From Streptomyces sp. NBC_01304 (GTDB taxonomy: Bacteria > Actinomycetota > Actinomycetes > Streptomycetales > Streptomycetaceae): a DNA stretch of 64,000 nt. Numbering within the stretch: the stretch's first letter is position 1; each line of letters starts with the position of its first letter. A program made the translations under genes and the position numbers. The stretch covers positions 4,216,001 through 4,280,000 of the forward strand of contig NZ_CP109055.1 in the NCBI RefSeq assembly GCF_035975855.1, given 5' to 3'. Shown in pieces: positions 50,338 to 60,354 of this stretch. The notes under the pieces are model-generated. The model saw only the letters and a program-made list of their open reading frames with translations, was not told the origin of the DNA and ran no database searches.

Positions 50338-52473
50338 ATGGAATCACCGCAGCTCTCCTTCCCTCGCCAGTACGCGCGCACGCAGCGCTTCACGCTCGGC
50401 GCCCCGCGCGCGTTCACGGTTTCACCGGACGGCAAGCGTGTGGTCTTTCTGAGGTCGGCAGCCGGAACCGATCGAGCTAATCAGTTGTGGGTGCTGGACG
50501 TTGAGGCCGGTGGCGGCACCGAGCGGGTGGCCGCCGATCCGGTCGCGCTCCTGGGCGGTGCGGCCGAGCGGCTGTCCGCCGAGGAGCGGGCCCGGCGCGA
50601 GCGGAGCCGTGAAGGCGGCGCGGGCATCGTGGGTTATGCGACCGACAGCGCGGTCGAGTTGGCCACGTTCGCGCTCTCGGGCCGGCTCTTCGCGGCGGAG
50701 CTGCGCGCGGGCACGGCACGTGAACTCCGCGTCCCCGGGCCGGTGGTCGACCCCCGGCCGTCGCCGGACGGGCGTCATGTCGCGTACGTCTCCGGGGGCG
50801 CCCTGCGCGTCACGGGGGCCGACGGTGAGGGGGACAGGGCGCTCGCCGGGCCCGGGTCCGGCGAGGAGGAGACCGTCGTCTGGGGCCTCGCGGAGTTCAT
50901 CGCGGCCGAGGAGATGCAGCGCAACCGCGGCTTCTGGTGGTCGCCGGATTCCGACCGGCTCCTGGTCGCGCGGGTCGACGACGCCCCGGTGCGGCGCTGG
51001 TGGATCTCCGATCCGGCGCACCCGGACCGGGAGCCCGCGCAGATCGCGTACCCGGCCGCGGGCACGCCCAACGCGGAGGTGCGGCTCTTCGTGCTCGGCC
51101 TGGACGGCACCCGCACCGAGGTGGTCTGGGACCGGGCGCGCTTCCCGTATCTGGCGCGCGTGCACTGGTCCTCGGACGGGGCCCCACTGCTCCTCGTACA
51201 GGCGCGTGACCAGCGCAGTCAGCTGTATCTGGCGGTGAATCCGGCGGACGGCTCGACGCGGATGGTGCATGCCGAGGAGGACCCGGACTGGCTGGAGCTG
51301 TTCCCCGGAGTGCCGTGCTGGTCGCCGAGCGGCAAGCTGGTGCGGATCGTCGACGAGGGCGGCGCCCGGGTGCTCGCGTGGGGCGAACGGCCGCTCACCG
51401 GGCCGCAGTTGCACGTCCGCGCGGTCCTGGACGTGACCGAGGAGGACATCCTGGTCGCGGCGTCGGCGGGCCAGGCCGCGGCCGATCCGGAGGTCGGCGA
51501 GATCCATGTCTACCGGGTCAACGAGCTGGGCGTGGAGCGTCTTTCGCAGGAGCCCGGGGTGCATTCGGCGGTCCGCTCGGGTGGCCTGACCGTCCTGGTC
51601 TCCGCCACCCTCGACCGTTCCGGCGCACAGGTCCAGGTACTGCGCGACGGCAAGCAGGTGGCGACTGTCGCCTCATACGCCGAGCGCCCGGGGCTCACCC
51701 CGCGCGTGACGCTGACCGAGGGGGGCGCACGCAAGATCCCGTGCGCCGTCCTGCTCCCCACGGGGTACCAGGAGACGGACGGCCCGCTTCCCGTACTGCT
51801 CGATCCGTACGGCGGCCCGCACGGCCAGCGCGTCCAGGCCGCGCACCATGCCTTCCTCACCTCGCAGTGGTTCGCCGACCAGGGCTTCGCGGTCGTGGTC
51901 GCGGACGGCCGGGGAACGCCCGGGCACTCCCCCGCCTGGGAGAAGTCGATCAGGAACGACCTCACGCTCACGCTGGACGACCAGGTCGACGCGTTGCAGG
52001 CGCTGGCGGCGACGTATCCCTTCTTCGACCTGAGCCGGGTGGCGATCCGCGGCTGGTCGTACGGCGGCTATCTCGCGGGGATGGCGGCGCTGCGGCGGCC
52101 GGATGTGTTCCACGCGGCGGTGGTGGGGGCTCCGGTCACGGATCTCCGGCTGTACGACACCCATTACGAGGAGCGGTACCTGGGCGATCCGGGCACGGCC
52201 CCGGACGTGTACCGCCACAACTCCCTGGTCTGGGACGACGGTCTGGTCGAGGCGGCCGGGCGGCACTGCCCGATGCTGATCGTGCACGGACTGGCCGATG
52301 ACAACGTGGTGGTGGCGCACTCGCTGCGGCTGTCCTCGGCGCTGCTCGCGGCGGGGCGGCCGCACGAGGTGATTCCGCTGTCGGGGGTGACGCACATGAC
52401 GCCGCAGGAGGAGGTGGCGGAGAATCTGCTGCTGCTCCAAGTGGACTTCTTGAAGCGGTCGTTGGGGCTGTAG
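50338..52473 (+). CDS. S9 family (DPP-IV-like) prolyl oligopeptidase
   Basis: 711 residues. The N-terminal beta-propeller has repeating aromatic motifs (YVSGGALRV, FWWSPDSDRLLVARVDD, VHWSSDGAPLLLVQAR, EEMQRN with the substrate-amino-terminus Glu). It is followed by the alpha/beta hydrolase domain: nucleophile Ser574 in GWSYGG, Asp654 in HGLADDNVV and His686 in GVTHMT. Releases N-terminal dipeptides or cleaves Pro-containing peptides. No signal peptide, so cytoplasmic. Start ATG 50338 with weak SD (GGGG). A role in degrading imported peptides would fit the flanking importer, but nothing links them transcriptionally. Confidence 0.92.
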   Translation: MESPQLSFPRQYARTQRFTLGAPRAFTVSPDGKRVVFLRSAAGTDRANQLWVLDVEAGGGTERVAADPVALLGGAAERLSAEERARRERSREGGAGIVGYATDSAVELATFALSGRLFAAELRAGTARELRVPGPVVDPRPSPDGRHVAYVSGGALRVTGADGEGDRALAGPGSGEEETVVWGLAEFIAAEEMQRNRGFWWSPDSDRLLVARVDDAPVRRWWISDPAHPDREPAQIAYPAAGTPNAEVRLFVLGLDGTRTEVVWDRARFPYLARVHWSSDGAPLLLVQARDQRSQLYLAVNPADGSTRMVHAEEDPDWLELFPGVPCWSPSGKLVRIVDEGGARVLAWGERPLTGPQLHVRAVLDVTEEDILVAASAGQAAADPEVGEIHVYRVNELGVERLSQEPGVHSAVRSGGLTVLVSATLDRSGAQVQVLRDGKQVATVASYAERPGLTPRVTLTEGGARKIPCAVLLPTGYQETDGPLPVLLDPYGGPHGQRVQAAHHAFLTSQWFADQGFAVVVADGRGTPGHSPAWEKSIRNDLTLTLDDQVDALQALAATYPFFDLSRVAIRGWSYGGYLAGMAALRRPDVFHAAVVGAPVTDLRLYDTHYEERYLGDPGTAPDVYRHNSLVWDDGLVEAAGRHCPMLIVHGLADDNVVVAHSLRLSSALLAAGRPHEVIPLSGVTHMTPQEEVAENLLLLQVDFLKRSLGL

Positions 52474-52505
52474 CCGGCACTCCGCCCCCGGCCGGTGGCG
52501 CGCGG

Positions 52506-53534
52506 CTACCAGCCGGGGGGCGGATGGGACGGCGGGGGCGGGCCGTAGCCGCCCGCGGGGCCCCACCCCTGGGGGCTGTCCTGGTACTGGTACGGGCGCC
52601 GGCCCGGGCGGGCCAGGACGGCGAGGACGATCGCGCCGGCGAGGACGAAGAACCCCGAGCTGAGCAGGGAGAGCTGGGTGCGCAGCGGGGCGTCCATGAC
52701 TTTGTCGAAGGTGTCGTACTTGATGGCCAGACTGATGCTCAACGCGCCCCAGAACAGTGCCGCCGAGCCTGCCGCCAGGCCGAGCGGGCGGCTGAACACC
52801 GCGCGGTTCAGCGCCGCCACGGCGGCCACCAGGGCGAGCACCGCGAAGGCGACCGCCGCCCAGCGCACCGGTGTGCCGAGCATCGAACCCACCGCCTGCT
52901 CGCCGCCGGTCAGATACGTCCGGTACGCCTTCCAGCCGTACTCCTGGAAGAAGTCGACCTCCCAGGCGACCCATATCGCGGCGACCGCGCCGAGCAGGAC
53001 GAAGGCCGTGGCGGCCGCGCCGGTGGTGAGCCGGGGCGGTTCCTCGTCGGCCGCGGTGGGCGGGTAGCCGTAGCCGCTGTGTCCCACCGGCCTGCGGCCC
53101 GCCGCCGCCGTGAGCAGGAGCGCGCCCCCGAGGCCCACGGTGACACCCGCGGACAGGAGGGCCTGGAAGTGCACATCGAGGTCGTCGTAGTGCCCGAGCC
53201 AGCCCTCGGTCAGGATCCACAGGTTGATCCCGCGCAGCACCACGGTGACCGCCCCGGCCGCCACGAGGGACGAGGCCGCGGACGGCGAGCGCATGGCCGT
53301 GACGGCGACCGCCCCGCAGACCAGGGCGATGACCGGGTCCGCCAGACCGGTGACCCAGATGTCCTGGTTCTCGAAGAGCCGTGGCAGCCCCGCCCATGAC
53401 CACCACACATGGCCGGGCTCCTCGGCGGTGACGAGATCACGAATGATCCAGCCCAGTGAAATCAGCGCGATGAGCGCGGAAATCACGGTTCCGAATATCC
53501 GCGCTCCACGCGTAAGAATCTGCGGCTGCCCCAT
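52506..53534 (-). CDS. Multi-pass membrane protein of unknown function (342 aa)
   Basis: 342 residues from the ATG at 53534 (MGQPQILTRGARIFGTVISALIALISLGWI). About eight hydrophobic helices, some long Ala/Leu/Val-rich, with a cytoplasmic or linker section GYPPTAADEEPPR and a Pro/Gly/Tyr-rich C-terminal tail (QYQDSPQGWGPAGGYGPPPP). No transporter or enzyme signature is recognised. It ends convergently with the S9 peptidase, 32 bp apart. The longer frame to 53789 has no RBS or family support. Tail composition resembles other streptomycete membrane proteins with proline-rich cytoplasmic ends. Confidence 0.8.
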   Translation of the reverse strand: MGQPQILTRGARIFGTVISALIALISLGWIIRDLVTAEEPGHVWWSWAGLPRLFENQDIWVTGLADPVIALVCGAVAVTAMRSPSAASSLVAAGAVTVVLRGINLWILTEGWLGHYDDLDVHFQALLSAGVTVGLGGALLLTAAAGRRPVGHSGYGYPPTAADEEPPRLTTGAAATAFVLLGAVAAIWVAWEVDFFQEYGWKAYRTYLTGGEQAVGSMLGTPVRWAAVAFAVLALVAAVAALNRAVFSRPLGLAAGSAALFWGALSISLAIKYDTFDKVMDAPLRTQLSLLSSGFFVLAGAIVLAVLARPGRRPYQYQDSPQGWGPAGGYGPPPPSHPPPGW

Positions 53535-53583
53535 GAGCCCCAGATCCTCCCGCCCTCCGGGCCGGACAACAAGGGGGTACGAC

Positions 53584-53613
53584 CGGTCGGAGGGACATGG
53601 CGCCCTCCGACCG
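53584..53613. terminator. Hairpin in the divergent promoter region
   Basis: An 11-bp perfect stem CGGTCGGAGGG (53584-53594) with CCCTCCGACCG (53603-53613) and an 8-nt loop. Could be a terminator or a regulatory hairpin; no U-tract. Confidence 0.5.
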
Positions 53614-53725
53614 ATCCACGGCACCCGCACGGCCGTACGCTGTTCAGGATGGCGCGTCCGTATATCGGAGGTGCGACAGTCAAGTTGCCTGCGTGTTAAC
53701 GAAATTGGTGGGTCTTTGGCTTGAT

Positions 53726-53830
53726 ATGTCGCTCGACCTGACGCCTCGTCAAGCACGCGTCCACGACAATCTGCACAACGTTCACTCAAGAAGTCACGGA
53801 ATGGGGCCCATTACCTCCCTCGGCTCTTGA
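53726..53830 (+). CDS. Possible leader ORF upstream of second importer (34 aa)
   Basis: A 34-codon ORF beginning MSLDLTPRQARVHDNLHNVH with His at positions 13, 17, 20 and 24. It ends 106 bp before the first importer gene. No RBS is evident. Considered because the left importer also has a small upstream ORF; may be chance. Confidence 0.2.
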   Translation: MSLDLTPRQARVHDNLHNVHSRSHGMGPITSLGS

Positions 53831-53936
53831 CTGGCATAGACCTCCAGGGCCACAGTCCGCTCATTAACAGCGATCGGGCCGGCGGGGCCCGTTCGCTCAG
53901 TGCACCGCGGAACTGGGTATTTCGGGGGCTCGCACG

Positions 53937-54974
53937 ATGACAAGTCCATCTCAGGCCGGACCGACCGGAATTGCCGATCTCGGTCCCAGCGGTATTGATC
54001 CACATTCGATTTCGCTGGGCAAGGAGGAGGAGCTCACCGGGCGTTCTCCGGGACAGCTCGCGTGGCGACGATTCCGGCGCGACCGGACCGGTGTGGTGTC
54101 GGCGTACATCGTGCTGTTCTTCTTCCTGGTCGCGATTCTGGCGCCGGTGATCGGCTGGCTGTACGGGAAGGATCCGTACACCACGTACGGACTCGACCGG
54201 CCGGAGCTCCTCGACCCGATCACCAGCTATCCGACGAAGCCCAACGGGGGCATCGACGGCGAGTTCTGGTTCGGGATCGAGCCCAAGCTCGGCCGGGACG
54301 TGCTGATGCAGCTGGTCTACGGGATCCGTATGTCCCTGCTCATCGGGGTCGTCGTCACGGTGCTCTGCACGGTGACCGGGATCGTGATCGGGGTGACGGC
54401 CGGCTACATGGGCGGGCGGACCGACTACTTCCTCGGCCGCTTCGTCGATCTTCTGCTCTCCTTCCCGCAGCAGCTTTCCTTCGTCGCCTTCATGCCGGTG
54501 TTCACCGCGCTCTTCGTGAGTCCGCAGAAGGAGACGCCGACCTATTTCCGGGTCACCGTTCTGATCATGGTGCTCTGGATTCTGGGCTGGATGCCGCTGG
54601 CCCGGCTGCTGAGATCACAGGTACTCAGCCTGCGGGAAAGGGAGTTCGTCGAGGCCGCACGGGTCTCCGGCGCACCTCCCTGGCGGATCATCCGCAAGGA
54701 ACTTCTGCCCAATGTGATGACGCCGATCCTGGTGCAGTCGACCTTGATGCTGCCCAACTTCGTGACGCTGGAGGCCGCGCTCTCCTTCCTCGGCGTCGGC
54801 CTCGTGGAGCCGACTCCCGACTGGGGCCGGATGTTCGCCAAAGGCGCCGGATTCTACGAGGGCGACATCACCTACATGTTCTTCCCCGGTATCGCCATGG
54901 TGATCTTCGTGGTCGCCTTCAACCTGCTGGGGGACTCGGTCCGGGACGCCATCGACCCGAAGACCAAGCACTGA
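53937..54974 (+). CDS. Peptide ABC transporter permease (DppC type)
   Basis: 345 residues from the ATG at 53937. A 45-residue cytoplasmic N-terminus ends in GQLAWRRFRRDRTGVVSAYIV (OppC_N type), then a membrane helix, an external loop with the HWLGxDxxGRD-equivalent FWFGIEPKLGRDVLMQLVYG, and five further helices. The EAA loop is REREFVEAARVSGAPPWRIIRKELLPNV and the C-terminus VRDAIDPKTK. It is the first gene of the second importer operon, an unusual position for a permease, since the binding protein comes second. Related to the DppC-type gene at 2.1-3.1 kb. Confidence 0.92.
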   Translation: MTSPSQAGPTGIADLGPSGIDPHSISLGKEEELTGRSPGQLAWRRFRRDRTGVVSAYIVLFFFLVAILAPVIGWLYGKDPYTTYGLDRPELLDPITSYPTKPNGGIDGEFWFGIEPKLGRDVLMQLVYGIRMSLLIGVVVTVLCTVTGIVIGVTAGYMGGRTDYFLGRFVDLLLSFPQQLSFVAFMPVFTALFVSPQKETPTYFRVTVLIMVLWILGWMPLARLLRSQVLSLREREFVEAARVSGAPPWRIIRKELLPNVMTPILVQSTLMLPNFVTLEAALSFLGVGLVEPTPDWGRMFAKGAGFYEGDITYMFFPGIAMVIFVVAFNLLGDSVRDAIDPKTKH

Positions 54975-55013
54975 GTACGTCTTCAGGAACGTACAAATAA
55001 GGCAGGTGCATTC

Positions 55014-56804
55014 GTGACCATGAGGAATTCGACGCAATCCAAAGTGCGGGCCTCGGCGGTGATCGTGGCGGCCGGCGCACTCGTCCTTTCCGCGTGCAGC
55101 AGCGGCGGCGGGGGCGACAAGGGCAAGGACCCCGAGGAGAAGATCGAGCAGCAGACCATCTCCATCGGCACGGCAGCGGACTCGCAGGGACCCGCCCCCG
55201 AGATATCCGGCGCCAAGAAGGGCGGCACGGTCACGGTCCTGCAGCGGGATGCCTTCGAGCATCTCGACCCGGGCCAGATCTACGTCAGCGACGAGCTGAT
55301 CCAGCAGACGCTCTACAACCGCACGCTGACCACGTACAAGATCGACGACAAGACCGGCAAGGTGACGCTGGTCGGTGACCTCGCCACCGACACCGGGAAG
55401 TCCTCCGACGGTGGCAAGACCTGGACCTACACCCTCAAGGACGGCCTGAAGTTCGAGGACGGCAAGACGATCACCTCGAAGGACATCCGGCACGGCATCG
55501 AGCGGCTGTACGCCAAGTACCAGACGGCGGGCCCCACTTATCTGCAGCAGTGGCTGTCGGGTGAGGGGCAGGACTACCGCAAGGCGCTCCCGGACGGGCC
55601 GTACAAGGGCAAGCATCTGCCGGCCAGTGTCCTGGACACCCCGAACGACAAGACCATCGTCTTCCACTTCGACCAGCCGCGCGCCGAGGTGCCGTTCGCC
55701 GTCGCCATGCCGAACATCACGGCGGTGCCCGCGGCCAAGGACACCAAGGAGAAGTACGACAAGGCGCCGGTCGCCTCGGGCCCGTACAAGGTGCAGAACT
55801 TCAAGCCGGACAAGTCCGTCGAGTACGTCAAGAACGACCAGTGGGACCCGAAGACGGACGCCGTGCGCCATCAGTACGTGGACAAGTTCAGCGTCTCCTT
55901 CGGCCACCAGTGGGTGGACTCCACCCGGCGGCTCGTCGCCGACAGGGGCGTCGACAAGAACGGCATGACCTGGACCAACGCCGTTGACCCGTCGCTGACT
56001 TCGACGGTTCTGGACAACAAGGCCGCGATGGCACGGTCGTTCACCAAGACCCAGCCGTACGTCGACGTGATCAGCATCAACATGGACCGGGTCAAGAACA
56101 AGAAGGTCCGCCAGGCGCTCGCCTGGGCCTTCCCCGCGGGCCAGTACCTGCAGCAGTACGGCGGTCCGAAGGCCGGCGAGGTCGCCGGGTCGCTGGTCGG
56201 TCCGACGCTCAAGGGCTACAAGGAGTTCGACCCGTTCCAGAAGAAGAAGTTCCCGGCGGGCAACATCGAGAAGGCCAAGGAACTCCTGAAGGGCGTTCCG
56301 GCGAGCGAGAAGACCCTCGTCTATGCCTACTCCAACACCGACGTCGCGCAGGACGCCTCGATCGTCGTGGAGCGGGCCCTGGAGAAGGCGGGCTTCCAGA
56401 TCGAGAAGAAGGAGCTGGACTCGACGACGTACTACACGCAGATCGGCAAGGTCGACAACCCGTACGACTTCTACCGCTCTTCGTGGGGCGCCGACTGGCC
56501 GTCCGCCTCGACCGTGGTGCCGCCGCTGTACGACGGCAACCAGATCTACGACGACTCGGCCAACTACTCGCACGTCAACTCCCCCGCGATCAACAGTCAG
56601 ATCGCGGCGGCGTCGAAGTCCACGGACATCGACAAGGCGGCCGGCGAGTGGGTCAAGATCGCGCAGAACGTCCTCAGCGACGAGGTCGCGCAGGTCCCGA
56701 CCTTCTACAACCGGCTGTTCACCGTCTGGGGCTCCGGCCTCGGTGGCGTGAAGTACCACGAGCCGTACGGCGCCGTGGATCCGACCGCCATCTACGTCAA
56801 GTAG
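55014..56804 (+). CDS. Peptide ABC transporter substrate-binding lipoprotein
   Basis: 596 residues from the GTG at 55014 (ATG at 55020 is an alternative two codons in). A lipoprotein signal ends LVLSAC with Cys28. SBP_bac_5 family: GGTVTVLQRDAFEHLDPGQIY, TLYNRTLTTYK, KTWTYTLKDGLKFEDGKTITSKDIRHGIERLY, PRAEVPFA, and GADWPSASTVVPPLYDG. Delivers peptides to the two permeases. Long stretches are near-identical to the extracytoplasmic part of the kinase fusion at 60.4-63.5 kb (for example VGDLATDTGKSSD and TWTYTLKD), marking the two as recent paralogues. It ends 82 bp before the DppB-type permease. Confidence 0.93.
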   Translation: MTMRNSTQSKVRASAVIVAAGALVLSACSSGGGGDKGKDPEEKIEQQTISIGTAADSQGPAPEISGAKKGGTVTVLQRDAFEHLDPGQIYVSDELIQQTLYNRTLTTYKIDDKTGKVTLVGDLATDTGKSSDGGKTWTYTLKDGLKFEDGKTITSKDIRHGIERLYAKYQTAGPTYLQQWLSGEGQDYRKALPDGPYKGKHLPASVLDTPNDKTIVFHFDQPRAEVPFAVAMPNITAVPAAKDTKEKYDKAPVASGPYKVQNFKPDKSVEYVKNDQWDPKTDAVRHQYVDKFSVSFGHQWVDSTRRLVADRGVDKNGMTWTNAVDPSLTSTVLDNKAAMARSFTKTQPYVDVISINMDRVKNKKVRQALAWAFPAGQYLQQYGGPKAGEVAGSLVGPTLKGYKEFDPFQKKKFPAGNIEKAKELLKGVPASEKTLVYAYSNTDVAQDASIVVERALEKAGFQIEKKELDSTTYYTQIGKVDNPYDFYRSSWGADWPSASTVVPPLYDGNQIYDDSANYSHVNSPAINSQIAAASKSTDIDKAAGEWVKIAQNVLSDEVAQVPTFYNRLFTVWGSGLGGVKYHEPYGAVDPTAIYVK

Positions 56805-56886
56805 CCCTGAGGCTCGGCTCTTCCTCCGGGACCGGTCCGGCCCGTACGGCGGCCGGTCCCGGAGCTGACCGAAAGATCACGAATCC

Positions 56887-57864
56887 ATGCTGAGATTCCT
56901 GTTCCGCCGCTCGCTCGGTGCGCTGGTCATCCTGCTTGTCATCAGCGCGGTCACCTTCTTCATGTTCTTCGTGCTGCCCGCGGAGCCCGCCAGGCTCGCC
57001 TGCGGAAAGAACTGCAGCCCCGACGCGCTGGCGATCATCAGGGAGAACCTCGGCCTCGACAAGGCGATTCCCGTGCAGTACTGGGAGTACATGCTGGGGA
57101 TCTTCGTCGGCCGTGATCTGCCGGTGGGCCGCTGCGACGCGCCCTGCTTCGGGTACTCCTTCGTCAACAACGAGTCGGTGTGGGGCACCATCCTCGACCG
57201 CTTCCCGACCACGCTCTCGCTGGCCGCGGGCGGCGCCGTCGTGTTCCTGACCGTGGGCGTCGGCATCGGCCTGGTCGCGGCCGCGCGCCGGGGCACCTGG
57301 ATCGACAAGTTCTTCAGCTCGCTGTCGCTGCTCGGCGCCTCGATGCAGATCTACTTCGTCGGCGTGCTGTGCCTCGCGTTCTTCGTCTCCCGCCTCGGGT
57401 GGCTGGATCAGCCCGCGTACTACCCGATCACCGAGGACGTGGGTCAGTGGTTCGCCGGGATGCTGCTGCCCTGGCTGGTCGTCTCCATGATCTTCATCGC
57501 CAACTACAGCCGTATGACGCGGTCCTTGATGGTGGAGCAGCTGCAGGAGGAACATGTCAGAGCCGCCCGGGCGAAGGGCATGGGACGGCCCGCCGTCTTC
57601 TTCCGCTACGCACTGCGCGGGGCCATGGCCCCGGTGGTGACCATCTTCGGCATGGATCTCGGCTCGCTGATCGGCGGCGCGATGGTCACCGAGTTCACCT
57701 TCACGCTGCACGGCATCGGACGCCTCGCGGTCGAGTCCGTGCGGCTCACCGATCTGCCGATGCTGATGGGAGTGATGCTGGTGAGCGCCGCCGCCATCGT
57801 CCTGTTCAACATCGTGGTGGATTCCCTGTACGCCGTGCTCGATCCGCGCGTGCGGCTGACCTAG
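56887..57864 (+). CDS. Peptide ABC transporter permease (DppB type)
   Basis: 325 residues from the ATG at 56887. The first helix (FRRSLGALVILLVISAVTFFMFFVLPAEP) leads to an external loop with ACGKNC and RCDAPC Cys pairs, matching those in the DppB-type permease at 1.1-2.1 kb. Five further helices follow, with the EAA loop EEHVRAARAKGMGRPAVFFRYALRGAMAPV. It ends in YAVLDPRVRLT. The stop codon lies inside the first of two tandem 24-bp units, so the C-terminal codons are part of a duplicated segment. Followed 111 bp later by the DppD-type ATPase. Confidence 0.92.
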   Translation: MLRFLFRRSLGALVILLVISAVTFFMFFVLPAEPARLACGKNCSPDALAIIRENLGLDKAIPVQYWEYMLGIFVGRDLPVGRCDAPCFGYSFVNNESVWGTILDRFPTTLSLAAGGAVVFLTVGVGIGLVAAARRGTWIDKFFSSLSLLGASMQIYFVGVLCLAFFVSRLGWLDQPAYYPITEDVGQWFAGMLLPWLVVSMIFIANYSRMTRSLMVEQLQEEHVRAARAKGMGRPAVFFRYALRGAMAPVVTIFGMDLGSLIGGAMVTEFTFTLHGIGRLAVESVRLTDLPMLMGVMLVSAAAIVLFNIVVDSLYAVLDPRVRLT

Positions 57865-57936
57865 GACACGCGCGTACGGCTGACCTAGGACACGAGAGAA
57901 CGCCGACCCGGACAGCAGAACGCCGACCTGGACAGC
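57847..57936. repeat. Two consecutive tandem duplications spanning a stop codon
   Basis: A 24-bp unit occurs at 57847-57870 and 57871-57894 with one mismatch, and it contains the permease stop codon. A 20-bp unit occurs at 57897-57916 and 57917-57936, also with one mismatch. Both look like slippage products. They lie between the permease and ATPase genes. Confidence 0.9.
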
Positions 57937-57975
57937 AACACCCCTTTCAAGGCCCTGAGTTGGAGGAGTCCGCGT

Positions 57976-59049
57976 ATGACCACACTCGCCAAGGCCGAGA
58001 ACGAACCGCCGCCCGATTCGGGAGGCGGCGCGTTCCTCTCCGTGCGTGATCTGTATGTGCAGTTCAGTACGGAGGACGGCATCGTGAAGGCGGTGGACGG
58101 GCTCTCCTTCGAGCTGGAGCGCGGCAAGACCCTGGGCATCGTCGGGGAGTCTGGCTCGGGCAAGTCGGTGACCAATCTGTCGATCCTCGGGCTGCACGAC
58201 TCCCGGCACACCACCACCCGTGGCGAGATCATCCTGGACGGACAGGAGATGACCGGCGCGGGCGAGAAGACCCTGGAGCGGCTGCGCGGCAACAAGGTCG
58301 CCATGATCTTCCAGGACGCGCTGACCGCGCTCTCGCCCTTCTACACGGTCGGCCGGCAGATCTCCGAGCCCTATCGCAAGCACACCGGGGCCTCCAAGAA
58401 GGCGGCCTGGGACCGGGCCGTGGAGATGCTCGGCAAGGTCGGCATTCCCCAGCCGAAGCAGCGGGCGCACGACTATCCGCACCAGTTCAGCGGGGGCATG
58501 CGGCAGCGCGCGATGATCGCCATGGCGCTGGTCTGCAACCCCGCGCTGCTCATCGCCGACGAGCCGACGACCGCGCTCGACGTGACCGTGCAGGCCCAGA
58601 TCCTGGACCTGCTCAGCGATCTGCAGCAGGAGTTCGGCTCGGCGATCGTCCTGATCACCCATGACCTGGGCGTGGTCGCCAACACGGCGGACGACCTCCT
58701 GGTGATGTACGCGGGGCGGGCGGTGGAGCGCGGGCCGGTGCGGGAAGTGCTGCATGCCCCGCAACACCCGTACACCTGGGGTCTGTTGAGCTCGATCCCG
58801 CGTCTTGAGTCCGATGTCACCGAGGCGCTGACCCCGATCCCGGGGACTCCGCCGAGCCTGCTGTCGCCGCCCCCGGGGTGTCCCTTCCATCCGCGGTGCG
58901 GATTCCCCTCCGAGGTGCAGGGCGGCGGGCTGCGGCGGTGCTCCGAGGAGCGGCCCGCGATGCCCGACGGGCGGGGCTCGGCGTGCCACCTCTCGCCGGA
59001 GCAGAAGCACACGATCTTCATCGAGCAGATCAAGCCGCGGCTGAGGTAG
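57976..59049 (+). CDS. Peptide ABC transporter ATPase (DppD type)
   Basis: 357 residues from the ATG at 57976 with GGAGGAG upstream. Walker [10 protein letters not shown], signature [15 protein letters not shown], Walker [16 protein letters not shown]-loop LITHDLG. The C-terminal oligopeptide/dipeptide extension has [22 protein letters not shown], with the Cys cluster (CPFHPRC...C...C) that can bind an Fe-S cluster in this family. Pairs with the DppF-type ATPase 13 bp downstream. In the left importer the two ATPases are fused into one protein. Confidence 0.93.
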   Translation: MTTLAKAENEPPPDSGGGAFLSVRDLYVQFSTEDGIVKAVDGLSFELERGKTLGIVGESGSGKSVTNLSILGLHDSRHTTTRGEIILDGQEMTGAGEKTLERLRGNKVAMIFQDALTALSPFYTVGRQISEPYRKHTGASKKAAWDRAVEMLGKVGIPQPKQRAHDYPHQFSGGMRQRAMIAMALVCNPALLIADEPTTALDVTVQAQILDLLSDLQQEFGSAIVLITHDLGVVANTADDLLVMYAGRAVERGPVREVLHAPQHPYTWGLLSSIPRLESDVTEALTPIPGTPPSLLSPPPGCPFHPRCGFPSEVQGGGLRRCSEERPAMPDGRGSACHLSPEQKHTIFIEQIKPRLR

Positions 59050-59062
59050 AGGGAGTTGTGCA

Positions 59063-60187
<1,125 letters not shown>

Positions 60188-60354
60188 GCGGGCCGGCCCC
60201 GGACAACTCCGATGTGAACCCCGCGACTTGGGTAACGTCTGTGCTGCGGTGACGTGCCCTGATCACAGCCCGGCCACAGTCGTGTGCCAGGCTGTGCGGG
60301 CGTGCTGTGTGCCGCGCGTGACGCAGGGTGGCCGACGGGGGAGAGCCGGACAGC

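Larger units (their letters stand above)
53535..53936. other. Intergenic region upstream of the second peptide importer
   Basis: 402 bp, divergent between the membrane protein and importer genes. Contains the hairpin at 53584-53613, a small 34-codon ORF (53726-53830) with four His codons, and an A/T-richer stretch around 53690-53730 (TGTTAACGAAATTGG) that is the likeliest promoter location. No confident -35/-10 pair was identified. RBS before the first importer gene is weak. Confidence 0.45.
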
